A stretch of DNA of 53,114 nucleotides, from the IMG/VR virus record IMGVR_UViG_3300034283_001180, positions 1 through 53,114 of that record. One strand, written 5' to 3'. This DNA comes from a virus. The translations under genes were made by a program, and so were the position numbers. Under the pieces are notes generated by a model. It was not told where the DNA came from and did no database searches. It saw only the letters and a program-made list of their open reading frames with translations. Shown here in pieces: positions 45,650 to 53,114 of this stretch. Positions within the stretch are counted from its first letter, which is position 1. The number at the start of each line of letters is the position of its first letter.

Positions 45650-46384
45650 ATGGCAGCACAAAACGTAGGTAATGCTAAAAACATTCTTGTCGGTGCTTCT
45701 CCATTGTTCCTTTCAGTAGAAGATTCTACAGTCGAAGGTTACGATGAGAGCATGGAAGCTGGCGTTGCAAATACATTCGTAGCGAACAAAAATCGCTTCG
45801 TTCCAGCATTTTCAACTTCAGAGTCATACACTGATACCCTTAACGCAGTTGCAGTAACAACTGCCACAACACAGGGAACAACACCAAAGGATGGAGGCGC
45901 ATACCGTAACGTTGGTTATACAAATAATGGTCTTCAGATCACTTATAATCCAACATACGATTCAGTAACCGTCGACCAGCTACTTGATACAGCTAAGCTT
46001 TTCAAGTCTGCGATGGAGGTTATGATCGCAACCGAAATGTCCGAAGGTACATTAGAAAATATTCTTATTGTATTCGGACAAGGCAAGTCAACTTTGACAG
46101 AAGGAGATAACGACGAACTAGGTCTTGAGGCAGGTGCACTTGGTGCAGCTCCAACAGAGCGCCAGCTTGTCGCTATTGGAAAGGCTCCTACAGTAGCTTC
46201 TCCAAATACAGAGCGTGTATATTATGCACGTCGTGTTCTTTCAGTACAACAGTCACAGTTCTCGCTTGCTCGTACTGCTCCAACCACATTCCCAGTAACA
46301 TTCCGTCTTCTACCATCTGGTGACTCAGCTCACGCAGGTTCAGAATACGGTAAGATTATTGACCGTGCTTGGACACCAGCATAA
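45650..46384 (+). CDS. Major tail (tube) protein
   Basis: 244 residues behind AGGAGG. MAAQNVGNAKNILVGASPLF, GLQITYNPTYDSVTVDQLLD and IATEMSEGTLENILIVFG form the beta-sandwich pattern of siphovirus tube proteins. Like the capsid gene it uses CGT/CGC for Arg and is set off by its own promoter and terminator, in line with hundreds of copies per virion. Confidence 0.82.
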   Translation: MAAQNVGNAKNILVGASPLFLSVEDSTVEGYDESMEAGVANTFVANKNRFVPAFSTSESYTDTLNAVAVTTATTQGTTPKDGGAYRNVGYTNNGLQITYNPTYDSVTVDQLLDTAKLFKSAMEVMIATEMSEGTLENILIVFGQGKSTLTEGDNDELGLEAGALGAAPTERQLVAIGKAPTVASPNTERVYYARRVLSVQQSQFSLARTAPTTFPVTFRLLPSGDSAHAGSEYGKIIDRAWTPA

Positions 46385-46409
46385 TAATTAATTTTAATTA
46401 TTAAATAAG

Positions 46410-46431
46410 GCCCCCAGAAATGGGGGCTTTT
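46410..46431 (+). terminator. Terminator after major tail protein
   Basis: GCCCCCA / TGGGGGC with GAAA loop, then TTTT. Confidence 0.88.
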
Positions 46432-46434
46432 CAT

Positions 46435-46463
46435 TTGTATCCACACCATCCTTATGTTATAAT
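46435..46463 (+). promoter_or_regulatory. Promoter of the chaperone-tape measure operon
   Basis: TTGTAT (46435-46440), 17 bp, TATAAT (46458-46463). Confidence 0.7.
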
Positions 46464-46489
46464 AATTAAGAATCCTAAAGGAGGATAAA

Positions 46490-46822
46490 TTGGCTACTAC
46501 AGTATACGACGTAGAAGAAATTGAATTACAAAATGGTGCTAAGGTAAAACTAAAGCCATTATCAATCAAGCAGTTACGTAAATTTATGGCTGCCGTACAA
46601 AAGACTCAAGAATCAACAGATGAAAATGCAACATTGAGCATTTTAATTGATGCATGTGCAGTTGCGCTAGAAACACAGTTACCAGATTTGGTATCAGATA
46701 GAGACGCATTAGAAGAAGCATTGGACGTACCAACAATCAATCGCATCCTTGAAGTATGTGGAGGGATTAAGATGGACGACCCAAACCTAATAGCGGCAGC
46801 GGTTCTGGCTGGTCAGAACTAG
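46490..46822 (+). CDS. Tail assembly chaperone, short form (TTG start)
   Basis: 110 residues from TTG 46490 behind AAAGGAGG. VEEIELQNGAKVKLKPLSIK then helical segments (LSILIDACAVALETQLPDLV) match the gpG-type chaperone that coats the tape measure during tail assembly and is absent from the virion. The stop falls 34 nt after the slippery site, giving the usual short G product. Confidence 0.8.
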   Translation: MATTVYDVEEIELQNGAKVKLKPLSIKQLRKFMAAVQKTQESTDENATLSILIDACAVALETQLPDLVSDRDALEEALDVPTINRILEVCGGIKMDDPNLIAAAVLAGQN

Positions 46823-47148
46823 ATCTTGCCGCTTTAGAAGGAGAAGTATTTCTTTTAGGACATTGGAAGAATTACGAAGAGTTAGAAGAAAACCTATCAA
46901 TGCCAGAGCTCATTCAGACATTGAAATCAATGCATGAAAAAGAGCACAACCAGAGAAAGTTTGCAGCATCTCTAAAGGGAATACCGATGGACGATGAAGC
47001 AGAAAAATCAGGTCCTACGTTCGACGATGTCAAGCGGAGAGCACTTGGGATTAACGCATCAGCAGATGATGTAGTTAGTCTGCAAGGATCGTTCGCCTCA
47101 GAAGCTGGATTCGGAATCGGAATGGGATTGGGATACTCCAAGGGGTAG
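46490..47148 (+). CDS. Tail assembly chaperone, -1 frameshift product (G-T type)
   Basis: About 99 codons in frame 1, then a -1 shift at CCCAAAC (46780-46786) into the frame that runs PNSGSGWSELDLAALEGEVF and on to 47148, total about 219 residues. No start codon with a ribosome site serves the second frame, and the frame is open from the slippery site on. The extension would recruit the tube protein while G coats the tape measure. Confidence 0.8.
46780..46786 (+). promoter_or_regulatory. -1 slippery heptamer CCCAAAC
   Basis: Read C-CCA-AAC in the zero frame, it fits X-XXY-YYZ exactly and lies after the last stop codon of the -1 frame (46768-46770). Confidence 0.82.
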
Positions 47149-47151
47149 CAA

Positions 47152-50100
47152 ATGGCCGATGATCAGATTGTAACTAATATAGTTGCGAAAGCTGATCTTT
47201 CAAGCCTTGTCACGGAAGTGCACAGGGCTACTGCCAGCCTACAACAATTACAACAAAACCTTTCATCAGCTGGAAAATCAGTTGCTTCACAAATAAAGGT
47301 TATCAATAACTCATTCGGAGAAACGTTACGAAGTACTGGACAGTTTGCGTCTCATTTCGTAACACTACATTCCGATGTAGAAAGATTTGGAAAAGGCTTA
47401 GACTCTGGAAGATTAAAATTAAGAGATTATTATAGTGCTTTTAATCAGCATGCAAAACAAAGTGGCGGATTAATTAGAGACCTTGCTAAGCAGCAAGTAA
47501 TGTTACAAAATGCAGTTATGCAGCCATTGGGTAGAAATGCTCAAGGCTTAATGCAATACAATGTACATATTCCAAGAGGTTTAGATTTAGTAAAAAATAA
47601 AGCAAACTTAGCTCGTATGGAATTGCAGATTATGAATCGTGCAATTAATGAAGGAGCCACAGCATTAATTAATTGGGGTAAAAATACTCAGTGGGCTGGT
47701 CGTCAGTTAACAGTTGGATTGACTGTCCCTATAGCAGGTTTTGGTGCGGCAGCAGCCAAAGCATTTAGAGAAGCAGACCAAGAGTTAACAAGATTATCTA
47801 AGGTGTATGGAGATATAGGCGGCGCAACAGCTGATGAACTTACAAAAGTAAGAAGAGATATTATTGCAACATCTAAAGAATTGTCTGCTGCATTAGGCGT
47901 AAATTATAAAGAAACTATTTCATTAGCCGCTGATATTGCCGCAACAGGTAAGCAGGGCAACGAACTGATGGGCTCATTAAGAGAAACAACTCGATTAGCC
48001 GTACTTGGAGAAGTAGATAGAGCAGAGGCCATGAAGGCCACTCTGGCAATTCAAACTGCCTTTAAACAAAATACAGATGAACTATCTGAATCAATTAACT
48101 TTTTAAACGCAGTTGAAAACCAAACTTCAACAACTCTAAATGATTTAGTAGAAGCAATTCCCAAAGCTGGTCCAGTTATTAAAGGATTAGGTGGAAGCGT
48201 TCAAGATTTAGCTCTATACCTTACAGCTATGCGTGAAGGTGGAATATCTGCATCAGAAGGAGCTAACGCATTAAAGTCTGGTCTTGCTTCTTTAATTAAC
48301 CCAACAGATGTGGCGGTTGCTAAGTTTAGTAATTGGGGAATAGATATTTTAGGAATGGTTCAAAGAAATGCTGGTAATACAACTGGCATGATTTTGGAAA
48401 TGCAATCTGCATTAGATAAACTTGACCCACTGCAAAAGCAGCAAGCAATTGAACAATTATTTGGTAAATTTCAATTTTCAAGACTTAATGCTTTATTTAA
48501 CAACTTAGGAAGACAGGGTAGCCAAACGCTCCAGGTAATGGATCTTATGAAGGCCAGTGCTGGGGATCTGGAGGCTGTAGCGGGCCGAGAATTAGCAGCC
48601 GTAACTGAATCTGCATCTGGACAATATAAGAGGGCTATAGAGTCTTTAAAGGCCGAATTATCAACATTAGGTGAAGACTTCTTAACAATAGGAACTAAGT
48701 TCATTAATATTATAACTAAACTATTAAAGTTTTTAAACAATTTACCAGAACCAGTAAAGAAATTAATAACAGCATTTGGAGGATTAACCGCAATTGCTGG
48801 ACCAATAATTATGTTAACTGGTGTTCTTGCAAACTTTGCTGGATATCTGTTAAAAGGATCAACTAATTTAAAAGCATTACTTTCTGGCTCAAAGGGATGG
48901 AAAATGCTTACTCCAGAAATTGTTGCAGCAAATCATGCTGCTCAATCCCTAGAGGCAACATTTTATAGTGATGCACAGGCGGCAGCTGTATTGGAACAGG
49001 CTTTAAGAAACCTTGTAGACGAGTTTAATGTTTTAAATAATGCAGTAAATAGTGGAAACATATCTGTAAAGCCAGCAATTTCTACAATGGGTAATAATTT
49101 AATAATGACTGGCGGAACACAAATAGAAGTAGATCCTACTCATAGGCTTACTGGAGAAAGAGATACTAGAGCATTCTCACACATTAATCCAAGAAAGAGC
49201 GGTCATGCTGGACAATTATTGGGTGTAGTTCCAGGAGCAATACCAGTAAATAGAAGGCTGGGTGCAACTCCACAAATGTATATGACCGAAAGACTTCCAA
49301 ATATAGAAGGTCTGACTTCTGTTGGAGGAGTTTCAACTGGAATTGTTGCACAGGAAGCGGCTAAGTTCCATGCATTAATGGCTACGCTTGGAATGCAAAC
49401 TGAAGCAGAGGTGGCAGAATTAAAGAAGGTAGTCGCTTTAGGCGGAACAATAAGCTCAGATCTTTTAAATACATATGATGACTTGCTTCCAATAACATCA
49501 AAGTTTGCTAATAAAGCTGCTTCAGAATCAGCCTTAATTGTTGCAGAATTACGTGCAGCTAAAATTACCGTAGATCAGGCTAGAATTCAAATCATGCAGC
49601 TCAATGCACAAATTGAGGCAGAAATGTCTGCTGAAATATCTCAATTAGCAGCAGCTCGTGGAAGAACAATTGATTTTTCAAAAGCTCCATTAATAAATCA
49701 AGCTGTAACAGATCCTACTGGAAAATATACTTTAAGAGATATGTTTAAGCGTGAAAGCAGCAAGAATGTTTTGGAGGAGTTCGGCAGACTTCGTGGAATT
49801 AAAACATTTGGCGCACCTTACAGCATGGAAGTAAATAGGCCAAAAAGATTTAACTCTGGAGGAGCAGTATACTCTTCTCCAAATATTGTTCCTGGTCCAA
49901 ATGTAGACTCCGACATTGTTCCAGCAGTTTTAACTCCTGGAGAATTTGTTGTAAATAGAAAAGCTACTCAAAGAAATCTTCCATTACTAATGGCAATTAA
50001 TAATGGCACATTGGGTGGAGAAGTTTCTAATCAACAGTTCGGCTACGGAGCACAAGCTGCTACATCTCCATTTAGATCCACTTCATCTGATGTTGATATG

Positions 50101-53100
50101 TTATATAGTTATGTTGATAGTCTTATGGATGACAGCTATGATGCTAGGTTTAAATCAAGCGCTATACTTAATGACGCTATGGGAATTATGCAGGCGAGAA
50201 TTACAAATGACCCAGACGATGCAATCGCAAGAGCAAGAAAGTATTTTGAGCAGGCCACAAATTTAGCAGAAACCGAAGGAATAACATACAGAGAAGCAAG
50301 AGATAGAATTCTTCAACAAAATCCTAAACTTATTTCCTTAAGAAGTGGACGCCAGCCAGTGTTATCAAATGAAGCAAGAAAATTAATTGGTGATACTATG
50401 CGTAGATCTGGTTATCCAATTGGAAGAAATGCAGAATTTTTGCAAAGAGGACACATTGATCCAATAGGAACACTTACTACTCACGGAGTAGGATATTTTG
50501 GGCAGGCTATCGCTGATCCATATAATCAGTTTACAAGAATGTTAAGTGTAAGGTTGCCAGAAATTGAGGATAGAATACCAGACAATTCTTCTGCTGCAAA
50601 AGCTAGAGCAAATGCAATAGTTAAAACATTGGGCTTTGAAGACTATGATGATTTTATTTTAAGAAGAGGAGAAGTTGATAATATAGTTTCAACTGGAAGA
50701 CCTCTTAGAAGAAGCCCAGTACCTCTTGGCCTATTTAGATTCTTAAACCCAGTAAGAAGAAATATGGGAGGAATGATTCCTGGATACAGTAGGGGAGGAG
50801 GAGTCGCTAAGTCTGGAAGACTTTTTTACGGAGACAACAGGCCTTCATATTTAAGTGCTGCAGACATTGCATCCAGAGTTCCTTTACAACAAACTTCAAC
50901 TGGAATGCGTACTCCAGGATTAATGCAAGCATTTGGTCAAGGGTTTAAAGAAGGAAGACCTTTAATAAGTACTGGCGCAGGACCCGTTGATCCATTTGTA
51001 AAAATGAACGCCATATCCATGGGCGGAAGCATGCTAGGAATGGGTGCAATGAGCATGGGCCAATCAGGTCTTGGAATGGGAATAATGGCTGCAGCAAATT
51101 TCCTTCCACTACTAACTCCAAAACTAATGGCAATAAAAAATGCTATGTCTGCTGCTGCAGGTGGTGCTGGAGGATTAACAAAAGCATTTAAGCTATTAGG
51201 AATGGCAACAAAGTTTGCTTGGCCTATAGCTGCAATAACTGCAGTCGGCTTTGCCCTAAAGAAACTTTATGATAACGTAAAAGAGTATCAAAGAGAACAA
51301 ACTTTATTAAATGGAATGACAGAAGAAGGTGCTAAGCAGGCTGGAATAAAGTATAATAATTTATCTTCTTCTATTAAAAATGTAACAGAACAAATTAGAG
51401 CTCAGAGGGCTATGGGCAAGGCAGCATTTGAAGCTGTTGCTCCAGCTGGACTTCCTGGAATGTCGATAACAATAAAGGAAATGAAAGAAGCCAAAAAATT
51501 TGCTCAAGAAAATTTAACAGAGTTTGTTGACACATTTAATTCAGCATCAAGAGATCAGGTTGTACCACTAGCTCAAAACATTAAGGCACAATTTATTGCT
51601 GGTGGCATGAGTGCAGAAGAAGCAACAAAGAAGATATATGGAATTGTTGCCGCTTCTGAAAAATCTAAAGAGGCATTAAATGTTTTAGGGTCTTCTGGAT
51701 TTGCTATCATAAGAGATAAAGCTTCAGCTGCTGATTTTATGGTTAAAAATTTAGTTAAAAACTTAGAAGGAATGACTAGAAGCAAAGATTTAGGAAATGC
51801 ATTTAGTAATACCCTAAATGTAATTGATGGAATTAGAAAGGGATTAGAAGGAACTAAGGACGCTACTGGTAATGTAATAGATCAGTCAGAGGCCTTAAAA
51901 CAAACACTAGAGCAAGTTAAAAATATAAATGGCTCAGATAAGCAAATTGGAGAGGCCAAACTAGATCAGTTGGAAAAGTCTCAGCCAGAGTTGGCAGCTA
52001 TACTTAATTCAGCAGATACCATTGCTAGTGCCTATGCTAAATGGCAAATTGCAATTTCTGGAGCTAGAGTTAATTTGAAAAATATGACTGCCGATCAGGC
52101 TCTCATGCTTGCAGAGTTTGACACAGCCATGTCTACTGCTATGACTAATTTATCTAAAGAGGCTGGAGACAACAGTACTTTTGGAAAAGTTGGAAAGCAA
52201 ATAGCTAGACTAAATAAAATTGCTTTATCTACTTCAGCAGCAGCCCAAAGAAATGCCGAAAAGGCAAGAAAGCAAATTGAAGAAGAGATAAAGTTAATTG
52301 ATGAAAAGATTAAAAAGATTAATGAAGAGGCTGACGCAAAGATTAAAGCTCTTCAAAGAGTTCAACAAAAAGAAAATTATCAATTAGATTTACAAAGAGC
52401 TCAGCTTGATTATCAGGATGCAATTGCTAGAGGAGATATGGCAGCGGCAGCTAGAGCTCAGCTAGCCATAGACCAGCTTGTTAAGGAACGTCAAAATACA
52501 TTAGCAATAGATGCAATCCAAGATGAAAGAGAAAGAAAGTTAAATAAGGCTAACAAGGAAAAAGAGGCTAAGCAAAAACAACTAGAAGCAAAGGCTGAAG
52601 CTTTTCAAAATAGTCAAATGAATGCTCAAGAAGCAGCTTCAGTTCGTGATGAATTATTAAAGCAACAAGCTGAATATCAAAGAATTGTTAAAGAACTCGC
52701 ATATGCCCAAGCAATGCCAAGCGGCACAGTAAAACAAAATACAGCAAGACAAAAAGCAATAGAATCAGCAACAGGTCAATTGGTTGGCTTCCAGTCAACA
52801 GTAAGAGATTTTGCAACAACTGGAACAGCTGCACAAAAGAAAGCTTTCTCTGAAGCTTTTAAGGATATGCTATCTCAACCTGCTGGAGTGTTTCAGAATA
52901 TGGGTTCTGTTGTTGGCGGTAAGTATGTTCCTGGCGGAAATGTTTCCACAATAGGAAAATCCACACAAGACGATATTGAAAGAGTTCAGAGAGAAGCTTT
53001 AGCTATCACTGGAGGCAAAACTTTAGCAGACCTATATAGACTTATAAATAATAAGGGAATAGGCAAGGGCGATGGGGCAACATATGGGAAAGATAATCCG

Positions 53101-53114
53101 TATGTATTACGTGG
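47152..53114 (+). CDS. Tape measure protein, 3' end cut by window
   Basis: Open from ATG 47152 to the right edge: at least 1,987 residues. At roughly 0.15 nm per residue this implies a tail of about 300 nm or more. N-terminal coiled coil, then TP901-type core (GRQLTVGLTVPIAGFGAAAA, SLAADIAATGKQGNELMGSL, FSRLNALFNNLGRQGSQTLQ), hydrophobic segments near 48.76-48.85 kb (ITAFGGLTAIAGPIIMLTG) and 51.0-51.3 kb, and a charged coiled coil around 52.3-52.6 kb. FNSGGAVYSS ... IVPAVLTPGEFVVNRKATQ is a motif I know from tape measure proteins. It sets tail length and may help DNA entry. Confidence 0.9.
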   Translation, partial: MADDQIVTNIVAKADLSSLVTEVHRATASLQQLQQNLSSAGKSVASQIKVINNSFGETLRSTGQFASHFVTLHSDVERFGKGLDSGRLKLRDYYSAFNQHAKQSGGLIRDLAKQQVMLQNAVMQPLGRNAQGLMQYNVHIPRGLDLVKNKANLARMELQIMNRAINEGATALINWGKNTQWAGRQLTVGLTVPIAGFGAAAAKAFREADQELTRLSKVYGDIGGATADELTKVRRDIIATSKELSAALGVNYKETISLAADIAATGKQGNELMGSLRETTRLAVLGEVDRAEAMKATLAIQTAFKQNTDELSESINFLNAVENQTSTTLNDLVEAIPKAGPVIKGLGGSVQDLALYLTAMREGGISASEGANALKSGLASLINPTDVAVAKFSNWGIDILGMVQRNAGNTTGMILEMQSALDKLDPLQKQQAIEQLFGKFQFSRLNALFNNLGRQGSQTLQVMDLMKASAGDLEAVAGRELAAVTESASGQYKRAIESLKAELSTLGEDFLTIGTKFINIITKLLKFLNNLPEPVKKLITAFGGLTAIAGPIIMLTGVLANFAGYLLKGSTNLKALLSGSKGWKMLTPEIVAANHAAQSLEATFYSDAQAAAVLEQALRNLVDEFNVLNNAVNSGNISVKPAISTMGNNLIMTGGTQIEVDPTHRLTGERDTRAFSHINPRKSGHAGQLLGVVPGAIPVNRRLGATPQMYMTERLPNIEGLTSVGGVSTGIVAQEAAKFHALMATLGMQTEAEVAELKKVVALGGTISSDLLNTYDDLLPITSKFANKAASESALIVAELRAAKITVDQARIQIMQLNAQIEAEMSAEISQLAAARGRTIDFSKAPLINQAVTDPTGKYTLRDMFKRESSKNVLEEFGRLRGIKTFGAPYSMEVNRPKRFNSGGAVYSSPNIVPGPNVDSDIVPAVLTPGEFVVNRKATQRNLPLLMAINNGTLGGEVSNQQFGYGAQAATSPFRSTSSDVDMLYSYVDSLMDDSYDARFKSSAILNDAMGIMQARITNDPDDAIARARKYFEQATNLAETEGITYREARDRILQQNPKLISLRSGRQPVLSNEARKLIGDTMRRSGYPIGRNAEFLQRGHIDPIGTLTTHGVGYFGQAIADPYNQFTRMLSVRLPEIEDRIPDNSSAAKARANAIVKTLGFEDYDDFILRRGEVDNIVSTGRPLRRSPVPLGLFRFLNPVRRNMGGMIPGYSRGGGVAKSGRLFYGDNRPSYLSAADIASRVPLQQTSTGMRTPGLMQAFGQGFKEGRPLISTGAGPVDPFVKMNAISMGGSMLGMGAMSMGQSGLGMGIMAAANFLPLLTPKLMAIKNAMSAAAGGAGGLTKAFKLLGMATKFAWPIAAITAVGFALKKLYDNVKEYQREQTLLNGMTEEGAKQAGIKYNNLSSSIKNVTEQIRAQRAMGKAAFEAVAPAGLPGMSITIKEMKEAKKFAQENLTEFVDTFNSASRDQVVPLAQNIKAQFIAGGMSAEEATKKIYGIVAASEKSKEALNVLGSSGFAIIRDKASAADFMVKNLVKNLEGMTRSKDLGNAFSNTLNVIDGIRKGLEGTKDATGNVIDQSEALKQTLEQVKNINGSDKQIGEAKLDQLEKSQPELAAILNSADTIASAYAKWQIAISGARVNLKNMTADQALMLAEFDTAMSTAMTNLSKEAGDNSTFGKVGKQIARLNKIALSTSAAAQRNAEKARKQIEEEIKLIDEKIKKINEEADAKIKALQRVQQKENYQLDLQRAQLDYQDAIARGDMAAAARAQLAIDQLVKERQNTLAIDAIQDERERKLNKANKEKEAKQKQLEAKAEAFQNSQMNAQEAASVRDELLKQQAEYQRIVKELAYAQAMPSGTVKQNTARQKAIESATGQLVGFQSTVRDFATTGTAAQKKAFSEAFKDMLSQPAGVFQNMGSVVGGKYVPGGNVSTIGKSTQDDIERVQREALAITGGKTLADLYRLINNKGIGKGDGATYGKDNPYVLR

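Overview
The window is part of the genome of a long-tailed siphovirus. It carries an HK97-type head module (portal, protease-scaffold fusion, major capsid protein), a major tail protein, frameshifted tail assembly chaperones, a tape measure protein of at least 1,987 residues that runs off the right edge, a large tail-fibre block, a holin-like protein and a transglycosylase. No terminase, DNA polymerase, helicase or integrase is visible. The DNA is AT-rich. Several left-arm proteins resemble families common in phages of Actinobacteria (the 'MGDRANF' protein, a CxxC...CGHH protein, a Gp88-like protein), and several genes have a -10 box exactly 6 nt before the ATG, as expected of leaderless mRNAs, which actinobacteria tolerate well. 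I infer a phage of a low-GC, perhaps aquatic, actinobacterium. This is an inference, not a demonstrated host.

Left arm (1-11.0 kb, all minus strand): about 35 small early or accessory genes, many coupled by TAATG or ATGA overlaps, plus tRNA-Asp. At least 15 transcription units start with the same cassette: TGTCRGT, exactly 9 nt, a -10 hexamer and, usually, a leader containing AACGAAAGGAA. Seven near-perfect CRP/GlxR-type sites (TGTGA-N6-TCACA) sit about 49-65 bp above these -10 boxes (one more, the outer of a pair, lies at 86 bp). Intergenic blocks also hold seven DnaA-box matches and recurring GGCGTGTCG / CGACACGCC flanks.

Middle (11.0-18.9 kb): an intergenic hub with tRNA-Ile(UAU), ordinary -35/-10 promoters and an 8-codon leaderless ORF. 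It is followed by a TylF-type methyltransferase, small proteins, three 2OG-Fe(II)-oxygenase-fold proteins (one lacking its iron ligands), a transglycosylase with its own TTGACA promoter, a class II (B12-dependent) ribonucleotide reductase, and a holin-like protein with an EF-hand loop.

Tail-fibre and modification region (18.9-37.8 kb): eight fibre or adsorption proteins, ending with a fibronectin-III protein whose C-terminal half is an almost pure Phe/Pro repeat. Immediately downstream lie seven active-looking 2OG-Fe(II) oxygenases of prolyl-hydroxylase type, two DUF6065-like proteins, an FkbM-type methyltransferase and a LamG-type protein. Enzymes of proline-hydroxylase type directly behind a proline-rich repeat protein suggest, as a hypothesis, a virion-protein modification system.

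Right part (37.8-53.1 kb): portal, protease-scaffold, capsid, head-tail joining proteins, tail tube, chaperones with a CCCAAAC -1 slippery site, and the tape measure protein. Terminators and 17-bp-spacer promoters separate the capsid, adaptor, tail-tube and chaperone units.
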